Of a stretch of 38,923 nt of DNA, positions 1 to 9,774 are shown one piece after another. Position 1 is the stretch's first letter. Each line of letters opens with the position of its first letter. Position numbers and translations under genes: made by a program. A model generated the notes under the pieces. That model saw only the letters and a program-made list of their open reading frames with translations, was not told the origin of the DNA and ran no database searches. Origin of the DNA: Demequina sp. (GTDB lineage: Bacteria; Actinomycetota; Actinomycetes; Actinomycetales; Demequinaceae); assembly GCF_016278775.1 (NCBI RefSeq), contig NZ_JADQBF010000095.1, forward strand, positions 1 to 38,923, written 5' to 3'.

Positions 1-63
1 ACGACGGTTCTCGTGCGTCGCTCTTGCGCGCACACGGCGTCCTAGCATACCAGCATGGCTGGT

Positions 64-564
64 TCAGAGCGAGCCAATGACCTTGTCAAAGGTCTTCCGG
101 TCTAGGACGGCACCCTCCCGGCGTACATCGTCCGGGTGGATCCTGATGATCCTATCGAGTCTCACCTCGCTTGGGCGCCGTTTCTTGTCCCACGGCCCGG
201 CGCCCACGTCCATCCAGCGTCGTCCCCAGCGCGCCTCGTCGGCGGCGTCGCGGTCGTGATCCTTGGACGAAAGCATGAGGCAGAGCAGCCAGCCCTTGGC
301 CTCACCGACGGCGAGCACGGGGCGATCCTTGCCTTGAGTGAAGTCGTCCTCGTACGGCACCCACGTCCACAGAATCTCGCCCGGGTCGGCGCGGCCATCG
401 AGCTTGGCGGCGTAGCGCGGCGTGAAGGAGCCTGTGAAGTCGCCAGGGTAGCGGCGGCGTCCCTGTGCCGATCGCTCGGGACGCGGCGAGGATGGCCTGC
501 GGCGGGAGGAGGACCGCACTGCGGCCGCGACGGCCCTTGCCATACTGCCGATGGTGGGGCGCAT
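64..564 (-). CDS. PemK/MazF-like protein (putative toxin-type endoribonuclease)
   Basis: The 166-aa product has a basic, Arg/Ser-rich N-terminus of about 60 residues followed by a domain with the MazF/PemK pattern. The pieces PGEILWTWVPYED, GKDRPVLAVGEAKGW and LLCLMLSSKDHD match the core strands of that fold. Members of the family are usually mRNA interferases, but actinobacterial proteins of this extended type are often found without an antitoxin, and none is visible here. The ATG at 564 is chosen because it starts 10 bp after the stop of the GGDEF-EAL gene; an ATG at 543 is a possible alternative, and neither has a clear ribosome binding site. The spacing suggests co-transcription with the upstream cyclic-di-GMP gene. 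The fold assignment is fairly secure; toxin activity is inference. Confidence 0.7.
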   Translation of the reverse strand: MRPTIGSMARAVAAAVRSSSRRRPSSPRPERSAQGRRRYPGDFTGSFTPRYAAKLDGRADPGEILWTWVPYEDDFTQGKDRPVLAVGEAKGWLLCLMLSSKDHDRDAADEARWGRRWMDVGAGPWDKKRRPSEVRLDRIIRIHPDDVRREGAVLDRKTFDKVIGSL

Positions 565-574
565 GCCGATCAGG

Positions 575-2302
575 CTAGCGGGGGCTGGCGTCTTCCAGCC
601 AATTCGGCATGGGAGCCGTGGTTGGCGCGTCGGCCTCGCCGCCGTCCACCGGCAACCCGAGCGTGATCTCGCTGGCTGGCACGGCGTGACCGAACAGGAA
701 GCCCTGACCCAGTTGCCAGCCGTGACGGCGGGCAATGGCAAACTGTGCCTCCGTCTCGATGCCCTCAATGACGCCATACATGGTGAGGGAGCGCGTCAGC
801 GCCGCCATGGCCGTTGAGATGCGATCTCCCGTTCCCCTGTCTCCCAGGCGCAACGTGAACTCGCGGGCGAGTTTGAGCCCGGACACGGGGTTCTGCAAGA
901 CGGACGACAGCGCCGAGTAGCCCGTGCCGAAGTCATCGAGGATGAGGTCGACTCCAAGCTCTGTCAGCGCCTTGAGGTCGGCGCGGGCAGACGCGGTGGC
1001 GAGCAGTATCCCTGACTCCGTGATCTCGAGGCCGAGCTGGTGGGGCGATGCACCCGACGCATCGAGCGCGCTGCGCACCACGCGTGCGAGGTCGGCGGAG
1101 CCAATCTGGCGCGTCGACACATTGACAAATACCCGACCGGTGAAGTCCGGGCGAGCGGCCAGGAACTCGCACGCCTCGTGCAGCACCGCTGACCCGAGCG
1201 GCACCACCAGGTTGGCGTCTTCCGAGATGGGGATGAACTCGTCCGGCAGGAGCAGGCCCCTGACGGGGTGCTGCCAGCGGACGAGTGCCTCAAAAGCGAC
1301 GGTCTCTTGTGTCTCGAGGTCCACGACCGGTTGGTAGTGGACCACCAGTTCACCCTCACGGATGGCAGATCGGAGTTCCGATTCGATGGACAGCTTGGTG
1401 AGAGCCGTCTCCCTCATCGATTCGTCAAAGACCTCGAGGCGCGCACGGCCGCCTTGCTTCGCCGCGCACATGGCCATGTCCGCGTTGCGCACCAGCGACT
1501 CGGCGGTGAGCCCAGGCGAGGCGATCGCCAGGCCGCCGGACACGGACGGCGCGAGCTCGTGGCCAGCGATGTGGAACGGCTGGCTGATCGCCGCCGCGAT
1601 CCCGTGCAGCACGGCGCTCGCGGCGTCGACGCCCATGACGTCTTCGACGACGATGACGAACTCGTCGCCTCCGAGCCTTGCCACGGTGTCGGCGGCACGT
1701 ACCGCCCCCTGGATGCGCCTGGCGATCTCGACCAACATGGTGTCGCCTGCGTCGTGTCCGAGCGAGTCATTGACCGCTTTGAAATGGTCGACGTCGAGGA
1801 AGATGCAGGCCACGGTGGCTGCGCGCGGCTCGTGGCTGATGAGCGCGCGGTCAAGCCGCTCCATGAGCAGGGTGCGGTTCCCGAGTCCCGTGAGGTGGTC
1901 GTACAGGGAGCGACGCTCGAGGAGGTCGCGGGCCCGCCGAATCTCGGTAACGTCTTCTACCTGCGCCACGTAGTGATGCTCGCCGTCGTCGGCTGTCACC
2001 ACGTCTGACACGGTGACGCGCACCCAAATGGTGTCGCCATCGTGGTGCAGCAGTCGCTTGTGGACCTGATAGAACGGCAACTCGCCAGCCGCGAGCCGTG
2101 TCATCAACTCCGCGTCGCGCGGCAGATCGTCTGGGTGGGTGTACTCGGCGAAGTGGCGGCGCTCCAACTCGCTCGCGCTGCGACCCAGGATGCGGGCAAA
2201 AGCCTCGTTCACCTCGACGTAGCGGCCGCCTTGGTCCATGATGACCATGCCGATGGGGGAGTCGCGAAAGGTGAGCCCGAAAAGGTCGTCACGCGTCGCC
2301 AT
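575..2302 (-). CDS. PAS-GGDEF-EAL cyclic-di-GMP turnover protein
   Basis: The 575-aa protein has an N-terminal PAS domain (about residues 5-122), a GGDEF diguanylate cyclase domain (about 130-290) and an EAL phosphodiesterase domain (about 300-545). The GGDEF signature is intact at 211-215, and an RxxD inhibitory-site motif (RAAD, 202-205) lies five residues before it. The EAL domain keeps EAL (338-340), NVS, EITES, DDFGTGYS, the Lys of LKLA, GIET and GQGFLF, so both activities look possible. The usual KID motif reads KLA, but its Lys is retained. No membrane segment is seen, so it is probably cytosolic and senses its signal through PAS. The ATG at 2302 is preferred over upstream starts because an AAGGAAGGG Shine-Dalgarno sequence lies about 8 nt before it. 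It is divergent from lepA. Confidence 0.9.
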   Translation of the reverse strand: MATRDDLFGLTFRDSPIGMVIMDQGGRYVEVNEAFARILGRSASELERRHFAEYTHPDDLPRDAELMTRLAAGELPFYQVHKRLLHHDGDTIWVRVTVSDVVTADDGEHHYVAQVEDVTEIRRARDLLERRSLYDHLTGLGNRTLLMERLDRALISHEPRAATVACIFLDVDHFKAVNDSLGHDAGDTMLVEIARRIQGAVRAADTVARLGGDEFVIVVEDVMGVDAASAVLHGIAAAISQPFHIAGHELAPSVSGGLAIASPGLTAESLVRNADMAMCAAKQGGRARLEVFDESMRETALTKLSIESELRSAIREGELVVHYQPVVDLETQETVAFEALVRWQHPVRGLLLPDEFIPISEDANLVVPLGSAVLHEACEFLAARPDFTGRVFVNVSTRQIGSADLARVVRSALDASGASPHQLGLEITESGILLATASARADLKALTELGVDLILDDFGTGYSALSSVLQNPVSGLKLAREFTLRLGDRGTGDRISTAMAALTRSLTMYGVIEGIETEAQFAIARRHGWQLGQGFLFGHAVPASEITLGLPVDGGEADAPTTAPMPNWLEDASPR

Positions 2303-2391
2303 GTGATGCGCCCTTCCTTTCGACTCGCGTGCCCATTGTGGCATCGTTCTCAGTATCGGCATCAAGAGAAATCACTGAAGCCTCGCGCCGT

Positions 2392-2408
2392 GGGACGATA
2401 GACGTCCC
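2392..2408. promoter_or_regulatory. Short inverted repeat in the lepA upstream region
   Basis: GGGACG-ATAGA-CGTCCC is a perfect 6-bp inverted repeat about 30 bp before the lepA start. It overlaps a weak -10-like TAGACG. It could be an operator or chance symmetry in GC-rich DNA; nothing else supports a function. Confidence 0.25.
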
Positions 2409-2437
2409 TGACGTCGTCGAAGGAAGTCCCGCTACCC

Positions 2438-4287
<1,850 letters not shown>

Positions 4288-4291
<4 letters not shown>

Positions 4292-5499
4292 CCGACGCGG
4301 TGGCCGCCGCAGTCCCGGCGTCCGATCCGGCGACGCGCGACTTTGGCGTCTACATCCACGTGCCCTTCTGCCGGGTGCGGTGCGGGTATTGCGACTTCAA
4401 CACCTACGCACCAGGCGAGGTGGAGGGCGCGACCCGCGAGGGCTATGTCGAGGCCGCGCTGGCGGAGATGGCGATGGCCAGGAGGGTCATGGGCGCCGAT
4501 GATCGTCCCGCGTCCACCGTGTTCCTTGGCGGCGGCACGCCCACGATGCTCGACGCCTCGGCGCTGGCGAGGCTCTTGGACGGGGTGCGACACAACTGGG
4601 GGCTGGCTCCCGACGCCGAGGTCACCACCGAGGCGAACCCCGACTCAGTCTCGGCCGAGTCGCTCGCGGCGCTCGCTGCTGCGGGCTTCAACCGGGTGTC
4701 CTTCGGCATGCAATCTGCAGTGCCGCACGTGCTCGCCACTCTCGAGCGCACCCACGATCCCGCCAACGTGGAGCGCGCCGTCGCGTGGGCGCGCGGGGCC
4801 GGGCTCGCGGTGAGCCTCGACCTCATCTATGGCACGCCGGGGGAGTCGCTCGAGGACTGGAAGGCGAGTCTGGCGGAGGCCATCAGGCTTGAGCCGGACC
4901 ATGTGAGCGCCTATGCGCTCGTCATCGAGCAGGGAACCAAGATGGGGGCTCAGTTGCGACGCGGACAGATTGCCCCGACGGACCCAGACACCCAGGCCGA
5001 CATGTACGAGGCGGCCGATGCGGCGCTCACCGCTGCCGGTTACGGCTGGTACGAGGTGTCCAACTGGGCGCGCAGTCCGGGCCAGGCCTGCCGCCACAAC
5101 CTCGCGTACTGGCGCAGCCAAGACTGGTGGGGCGTTGGGCCGGGTGCTCACTCCTACCTGGGGCCGCGCGTCGGCCGGGACGGGGAGGCACTGCCCGCGA
5201 CCAGGTGGTGGAACGTGAAGCATCCCTTGGCCTACGCGACCCGAGTGGGTCAGGAACAAGACCCGGCCGACGGCCGAGAGGAACTGGACGACGATGATCT
5301 CGCCGTGGAGCGGATCATGCTCGGCTTGCGTCTGGTGGAGGGCATCCCGGCGTCCGCCGTGGCACGCGACAGGGCCGACACCATTGCCAGGCTCATCGCG
5401 AACGATGTGCTGGACGGGGCATCGGCCCTGCGGGGAGTGCTGGTGCTGACGCGTCGCGGCAGGCTCGTGGCCGATGCCGCGGTGCGCGACCTTACTTGA
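4288..5499 (+). CDS. hemW: HemW, radical SAM heme chaperone
   Basis: The 403-aa protein begins at the GTG overlapping the lepA stop. The radical SAM cluster motif CxxxCxxC is at Cys28, Cys32 and Cys35 within [17 protein letters not shown], followed by the glycine-rich GGGTPT motif for SAM binding. The C-terminal region matches the HemN_C-type domain. Proteins of this type next to lepA are HemW, long misannotated as oxygen-independent coproporphyrinogen oxidase; HemW binds heme and delivers it to target proteins. Gene position supports HemW over HemN. The 3' end overlaps the convergent DUF4870 gene by 8 bp. Confidence 0.93.
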
Positions 5500-5938
5500 C
5501 GAACTGAATCGCCATGGGGATGCGGTAGTACTCGCCGTTGGCGGCCTTCACGCCTGCCACGAACGAGATGATGATTGCGTAGAGCACGTACAAGCCCCAC
5601 AGCGGCAAGGTGACGGCGAGCCCCACCACAAACAGCAGCAGGCCCACGACCACCGCGGCGGCGCCGAGCACGAGAGTAGTGATCTGCAGGTTGAGGTTCT
5701 GCTTGCCGTGGTGATCCACGAGAGCGGAGCGGTCCTTGTAAACCAGCCAGATCACGAGGGGAGCAACGATCGCGAGAGTGCCGCCACTGAGCAACGCAGC
5801 CGCCGCAGCAATCACGTGCGCGAGCATCGCCCAGGTGCGAGCTTCTGATTCGAGCATGGGTTGCACCGTCGGTCCGACTTGGGCCGGGGCGGGAGCCGGG
5901 GTGCCTTCGTCCGTGGACGGGGAGTTGTTCTCTGTCAT
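5492..5938 (-). CDS. DUF4870 (Tic20-like) small membrane protein, copy 1
   Basis: The 148-aa protein has a Pro/Ala-rich N-terminal tail (about 1-25). A four-helix membrane core follows, with LESEARTWAMLAHV at the start, LVIWLVYKDRSALVDHHGKQ in the middle and a terminal [14 protein letters not shown]. The DRS-hydrophobic-D-x-x-G-K-(Q/E)-x-L-N signature and the C-terminal Y-R-x-P are typical of DUF4870, a Tic20-related family of unknown function. The ATG at 5938 is chosen because the core begins soon after it. It is the last of three tandem paralogues on this strand and lies downstream of a strong hairpin, so it may have its own promoter. It overlaps the hemW 3' end by 8 bp. Confidence 0.85.
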   Translation of the reverse strand: MTENNSPSTDEGTPAPAPAQVGPTVQPMLESEARTWAMLAHVIAAAAALLSGGTLAIVAPLVIWLVYKDRSALVDHHGKQNLNLQITTLVLGAAAVVVGLLLFVVGLAVTLPLWGLYVLYAIIISFVAGVKAANGEYYRIPMAIQFVK

Positions 5939-5952
5939 GTCTCCACTGTGCC

Positions 5953-6002
5953 AAAACGATTCAGGGCCCCGCATCGGCCTTGTGACCGATTCGGGGCCCT
6001 GA
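5953..6002 (-). terminator. Intrinsic terminator-like hairpin between DUF4870 copies 2 and 1
   Basis: An 11-bp perfect stem pairs 5961-5971 (TCAGGGCCCCG) with 5992-6002 (CGGGGCCCTGA). It continues with ATCGG/CCGAT after one mismatch. Read on the minus strand, the stem is followed after three bases by TTTT, which fits a Rho-independent terminator for the gene ending at 6029. It lies in the leader of the next gene and could act as a partial terminator. Confidence 0.65.
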
Positions 6003-6028
6003 GTGAGATCAGGGTGAAACCCTGAGGA

Positions 6029-6388
6029 CTACTTGATGAGGCGCAGGCTGAACGGGTAGCGGTAGTTCTCGCCCTTGTTGGCCTTCATGGCGCCCTGGAT
6101 GCCGAAGATCAGCGCGCAGATTCCCATGGCGGCCCAGGTCAGGAAGCCGATCAGTACGAGCATCAGGATGGAGCTGACGATGTAGACGATCGCGGCGAGG
6201 ATGCCGAAGTTCAGGGCTTCCTTGCCTTCTTGGTCAACGAACGTGCTCTTGTCCTTACCGATCAGCCACATGATGAGCGGCGCGATCGCGGGGAAGATGA
6301 TGTTTCCCGCGTGGGCGATCGTCGCGTAGGTGCGCGCATCAGAGTCGCTGAGCGGGGCCGCTGCTGCGGGAGGGGGTGTGTCAGTCAT
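6029..6388 (-). CDS. DUF4870 (Tic20-like) small membrane protein, copy 2
   Basis: The 119-aa protein has the same plan as its neighbours: a short Pro/Ala tail, then SDARTYATIAHAGN and LIMWLIGKDKSTFVDQEGKE. The N-F motif of the second helix pair and a C-terminal ENYRYPFSLRLIK follow. Three to four hydrophobic segments indicate an integral membrane protein. The function of DUF4870 is unknown; distant similarity to Tic20 has suggested a transport or membrane-organising role. Its ATG lies 8 bp inside the end of the upstream paralogue, implying translational coupling. A strong hairpin follows its stop. Confidence 0.87.
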   Translation of the reverse strand: MTDTPPPAAAAPLSDSDARTYATIAHAGNIIFPAIAPLIMWLIGKDKSTFVDQEGKEALNFGILAAIVYIVSSILMLVLIGFLTWAAMGICALIFGIQGAMKANKGENYRYPFSLRLIK

Positions 6389-6737
6389 GTGTTTTCACCA
6401 CTTTGAGTCGGAACGGATAGTGTGCGGGATTGCCGCGCCGTGCCAGCCAAAATCCTGCCAGACTGAAGTAGATCGCCACGACGGGAAATACCCACAGCGC
6501 CAATGTACCGAGAAAGCCGATGAAAGGCACATACATTTTTGTGACGGCCGCCAGAACCATGGCCGCGACCAGCGCTGACGAGAAGTTCGTGGCCTTCGCG
6601 GCCTCGGTGGAGGTGAACGAATCGGTGCGCCGCCGTGCCGCGTAGATGAGTACAGGAATGACCGGTCCGGTCAGCGCCGCGAGGTGGGCGAGCCCCGCCA
6701 CTCCCGTGCTCGCGCTCGTGCGTTCAAGGTAAGTCAT
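6381..6737 (-). CDS. DUF4870-like small membrane protein, copy 3 (divergent member)
   Basis: The 118-aa membrane protein is related to the two downstream genes. It carries GVAGLAHLAALTGPVIPVLIY, a polar loop with FTSTEAAKATNFS in place of the usual VDxxGKE...NF, and C-terminal HYPFRLKVVKTHD. The loop is more divergent than in the other copies. Two ATG codons lie in tandem at 6740 and 6737; the second is chosen because a GGAGG sequence then sits at a better distance (5 nt). It is the first gene of the minus-strand trio and is divergent from hrcA, sharing a 110-bp intergenic region that holds the CIRCE operator. Confidence 0.78.
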   Translation of the reverse strand: MTYLERTSASTGVAGLAHLAALTGPVIPVLIYAARRRTDSFTSTEAAKATNFSSALVAAMVLAAVTKMYVPFIGFLGTLALWVFPVVAIYFSLAGFWLARRGNPAHYPFRLKVVKTHD

Positions 6738-6804
6738 CATCGCCTCCGCACCACACGCTAGCGCGCACTTGCCCGACCTCAGACTCCGTGCGCTGAGGAC
6801 CGCG

Positions 6805-6836
6805 TAGAATTGGCACTCGCGACAGCCGAGTGCCAA
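6805..6836 (+). promoter_or_regulatory. CIRCE operator (HrcA binding site) with overlapping -10 of hrcA
   Basis: Positions 6810-6836 read TTGGCACTC-N9-GAGTGCCAA, a perfect inverted repeat with the 9-nt spacer of the CIRCE element. The consensus is TTAGCACTC-N9-GAGTGCTAA; the one change in each arm is symmetrical, so the palindrome is kept. A TAGAAT hexamer at 6805-6810 is a good -10 and touches the operator, as expected for repression. The element ends 11 bp before the hrcA ATG, indicating autoregulation by HrcA. Confidence 0.93.
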
Positions 6837-6847
6837 CGGGAGGTGGA

Positions 6848-7855
6848 ATGAGCGACGACAGACGTGAGGCGATCTTGCGGGCGATTGTCGAGGGCTATGT
6901 GTCCACGAGCGAGCCCGTGGGTTCCAAGGCTCTCGCGCAGCACCATGACCTCGGCGTGTCCCCGGCGACCATTCGCAACGACATGGCGGCACTCGAAGAA
7001 GAGGGGCTCATCGCGCAGCCGCACACCTCCGCCGGGCGCATCCCCACCGACAAGGGGTATCGCTACTTTGTCGACATGCTCGCCGCAGCCGCGCTGCAGG
7101 ACAGCCACAAGCGAGCTATCTCCACGTTCCTATCCGACGCAGTGGACCTCAACGACGTGGTCGAGCGATCCGTTCGTCTGCTCAGTCAACTCACCCGCCA
7201 GGTGGCGGTCGTGCAATACCCGTCGCTGCGCGAGAGCCCGGTGCGCCGCGTGGAGCTGGTGCGCATGACGAGCGACCGTGCCCTCGCCGTGGTGGTAAGC
7301 GCCGACGCTCGGGTCGAGCAGGCGACCATCGGCGTCCCTGAGACGGTCACGGAGGAAGAGTTCGAGAGTCTCGCTCGTGAGCTCAACGAGACGGCTTCTG
7401 GCCTCACGCCAGGACCTCTAGAGTCGGCTCTTTCGTCGTGGACAGAGCACCACGCGACGCACTCGTGGTTAGGCGAGGTTGCGTCGTCCGTGGTGGGCGC
7501 CGCGCGCGGCGGAACCATTGAACGCGTCGTCTTTTCCGGCACCGGCAACCTCACCAGGGCGGGGTCTGACCTCAAGGCAGACGCCGTGAGTTCGATTCTG
7601 GATGCCCTTGAGGAACAGGTTGTCCTCCTCAGGTTGTTGCACGAGATGGCATCAGAGGGAGGCGTGTCCGTGCGCATCGGCCGGGAGACCGGTCACGCGG
7701 CGCTGGCGGGCACGTCGATCGTGGCGGCGGGGTACGGAAACGTGACCTCGCCTGCATTGTTAGGAGCGCTCGGACCGATGCGCATGGACTATCCGGGAAC
7801 GATGGCTGCGGTGAGAGCCGTGGCACGTTACCTGTCGAAAGTGGTGGAGACGTGA
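6848..7855 (+). CDS. hrcA: Heat-inducible transcription repressor HrcA
   Basis: The 335-aa protein has an N-terminal winged helix-turn-helix region: RREAILRAIVEGYVSTSEPV, then SPATIRNDMAALEEEGLIAQ and TSAGRIPTDKGYRYFVD, a classic HrcA signature. A GAF-like inducer/dimerisation domain follows. HrcA represses chaperone genes by binding CIRCE and is reactivated by GroEL. The ATG at 6848 is preceded by GGGAGGTGG, and a CIRCE element lies just upstream, so the gene is almost certainly autoregulated. Its TGA overlaps the GTG of dnaJ by 4 bp. Confidence 0.97.
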   Translation: MSDDRREAILRAIVEGYVSTSEPVGSKALAQHHDLGVSPATIRNDMAALEEEGLIAQPHTSAGRIPTDKGYRYFVDMLAAAALQDSHKRAISTFLSDAVDLNDVVERSVRLLSQLTRQVAVVQYPSLRESPVRRVELVRMTSDRALAVVVSADARVEQATIGVPETVTEEEFESLARELNETASGLTPGPLESALSSWTEHHATHSWLGEVASSVVGAARGGTIERVVFSGTGNLTRAGSDLKADAVSSILDALEEQVVLLRLLHEMASEGGVSVRIGRETGHAALAGTSIVAAGYGNVTSPALLGALGPMRMDYPGTMAAVRAVARYLSKVVET

Positions 7856-8982
7856 AGGACTATTACGCCGTGCTCGGTGTGCCGAGAACAGCGACAGAGG
7901 CCGAGATCAAGAAGGCCTACCGCAAGCTCGCTCGAGAGTTGCACCCTGACGTCGCCGGGCCGGAGGCTGGCGACCGCTTCAAGGATGTCGCCGCGGCGTA
8001 CGAGGTGCTGGGCAACGCGGACAAGCGCGCCCAGTTTGACCGCGGTGTGGACCCCAGGGGCGGCAACTCCTCGGCCGGCGCAGGAGCTGGCTTCGGCTTC
8101 GAAGACATCTTCGAGACGTTCTTTGGCTCGTCTATGGGAGGCTCCGCACGCAGGGGCCCTGCGTCCCGCACGCAGCGGGGAGGGGACTCTCTTGTCGAGG
8201 TGGACGTGACGTTGGAAGAGGCCGTGTTCGGCGCTCACCGCGAGGTGATGGTGGATCTTGCCGAGACGTGCACCACGTGCGAGGGCAGTTGTTGCTCGCC
8301 CGGCACCCAGCCCACCACGTGTCCACAGTGCAACGGGGCTGGCGTGGTGCAGCGCGTCGCGCGCTCCCTTCTCGGCCAGGTCATGACCACTGCCCCTTGC
8401 CCGCGTTGTGGCGGCTTCGGGTCCATCATCGAGAGCCCGTGCACCTCCTGCTCAGGGCAGGGCCGCACGCGCGAGCGCAGGTCGATCGACATCGACATCC
8501 CCGCTGGCGTGGAGACGGGCACGCGCATCCGGATGTCGGGTGGAGGCGACGCTGGCCCAGGCGGGGGTCCGCGCGGCGACCTCTACATCGAAATCCGCGA
8601 ACGCCCCCACGAGACCTTCGAGCGCAGGGGCAATGACCTTCACTGCACGCTCGAACTGCCCATGACGGCGGCGGCGCTCGGCACCGTCGCCACCGTGGAG
8701 AGCCTCGACGGACCTCAAGAGATCGACGTGCGGCCGGGGACCCACGCGGGCTCGACTGTGACGCTCAAGGGCCTCGGCGTCGGCCGCCTGCAACGCCCTG
8801 GCCGCGGAAACCTTCACGTCCACCTCGACATTCAGACGCCCACTGACCTTGACGAGGAACAGACGGAGTTGCTCACCCAACTGGCGCGGCTGCGTGGCGA
8901 GGAGTTCCCAGAGACGAGGCTGGCGCCCATCGGCGGTGGCGTGTTCTCGCGCTTGCGCGAAGCGTTCATGGGCCGCTACTAA
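7852..8982 (+). CDS. dnaJ: Chaperone DnaJ (DnaJ2 type, hrcA-linked)
   Basis: The 376-aa protein has a J domain with the HPD motif at 31-33, a Gly/Phe-rich stretch (about 68-100), a cysteine-rich zinc region (140-204) and the C-terminal substrate-binding domains. The four zinc repeats are at C140/C143, C157/C160, C183/C186 and C197/C200. The first repeat reads CTTCEGSC rather than CxxCxGxG, with Cys at 147 and 148 where Gly is usual; both metal-ligand cysteines of that repeat are still present. It stimulates DnaK ATPase and delivers substrates. The hrcA-dnaJ pairing identifies it as the second actinobacterial DnaJ, normally separate from the dnaK-grpE-dnaJ1 operon. It starts at the GTG that overlaps the hrcA stop. 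Confidence 0.96.
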   Translation: MKDYYAVLGVPRTATEAEIKKAYRKLARELHPDVAGPEAGDRFKDVAAAYEVLGNADKRAQFDRGVDPRGGNSSAGAGAGFGFEDIFETFFGSSMGGSARRGPASRTQRGGDSLVEVDVTLEEAVFGAHREVMVDLAETCTTCEGSCCSPGTQPTTCPQCNGAGVVQRVARSLLGQVMTTAPCPRCGGFGSIIESPCTSCSGQGRTRERRSIDIDIPAGVETGTRIRMSGGGDAGPGGGPRGDLYIEIRERPHETFERRGNDLHCTLELPMTAAALGTVATVESLDGPQEIDVRPGTHAGSTVTLKGLGVGRLQRPGRGNLHVHLDIQTPTDLDEEQTELLTQLARLRGEEFPETRLAPIGGGVFSRLREAFMGRY

Positions 8983-8994
8983 ACTCTCGTCTTC

Positions 8995-9774
8995 ATGAGT
9001 GCCCCTGTTTTCGTGTGCCCTGACGTCGCCGACGCCGTCGTTGGGGGAGTGGTGGCGCTCCGCGGTGCCGAGGCGCGCCACGCGGGCACCGTCCAGCGGC
9101 GCGGTGTGGGAGAACGCGTCCACGTGGTCGATGGGCGAGGGCGGCGAGCCACCGGTGTGATCGCCCAGGTGGCAACCGACCGCATTCACATCTCGGTCGA
9201 GCGCATCGCCGCCGATGCCGACCCACCCGTGATCCTCGTGCAGGCGCTCGCGAAGGGCGGACGCGCCGAGCAGGCCGTCGAGTCCGCCACCGAACTTGGC
9301 GTCACGCGCATCGTGCCGTGGGCGGCAGCCCGCTCCATCGTGCAATGGAAGGGACCCAAGGTCGACAAGGGGCGCCGAGCGTGGCAATCGCTCGTGGTGG
9401 CGGCGGTCAAGCAGAGCCGCAGGGCGCTCGTGCCGGAGATCGGCCCGCTCACGACCACGCCGCAACTGGTGCGCGAGGTCGAATCCGCGGTCTCGACAGG
9501 GCAGCGGGTGTTGGTGCTCCACGAGGCTGCGGCCACACCCTTGGCCACTCTCGCGTGGGACCGACCGCATCAGCCCGTGTGGCTTGTGGTGGGCCCGGAG
9601 GGCGGGATTTCCCAGCCGGAGATGGACGCGCTCACGGCCGCTGGTGCGGAGGCGGTGTTGCTCGGTCCCCACATTCTCAGGGCGTCCTCAGCCGGCCCCG
9701 CAGGCATCGCGGCGCTGGCCGCATTGCGCGGCACGTGGTCGAGTGGGCCAGGGCGCAATACGCTGGGGCCATGA
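8995..9774 (+). CDS. rsmE: 16S rRNA (uracil-1498-N3)-methyltransferase RsmE
   Basis: The 259-aa protein has an N-terminal PUA-like domain with LRGAEARHAGTVQRRGVGE and a C-terminal SPOUT methyltransferase domain. The SAM-binding knot is seen as VVGPEGGIS followed by LGPHILRASSAGPAG, the RsmE-specific positions. The enzyme methylates N3 of U1498 in the decoding centre of assembled 30S subunits. The ATG at 8995 lies 12 bp after dnaJ; a TAAACT hexamer overlapping the dnaJ stop could be a -10 for an internal promoter. Its TGA overlaps the ATG of the HIT gene by 4 bp. Confidence 0.95.
   Translation: MSAPVFVCPDVADAVVGGVVALRGAEARHAGTVQRRGVGERVHVVDGRGRRATGVIAQVATDRIHISVERIAADADPPVILVQALAKGGRAEQAVESATELGVTRIVPWAAARSIVQWKGPKVDKGRRAWQSLVVAAVKQSRRALVPEIGPLTTTPQLVREVESAVSTGQRVLVLHEAAATPLATLAWDRPHQPVWLVVGPEGGISQPEMDALTAAGAEAVLLGPHILRASSAGPAGIAALAALRGTWSSGPGRNTLGP

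Noticed and set aside
43-105. TAGCAT-N6-ATG followed by a 16-codon frame on the plus strand
   Set aside because: It matches the leaderless pattern, but the peptide has no features, no -35 is present, and it runs antisense into the 3' end of the PemK-like gene. It may be chance or an antisense start; too weak to annotate.
8318-8326. GTGTCCACA inside dnaJ as a DnaA box
   Set aside because: It differs from the consensus and lies in a conserved coding region, so it is probably chance.
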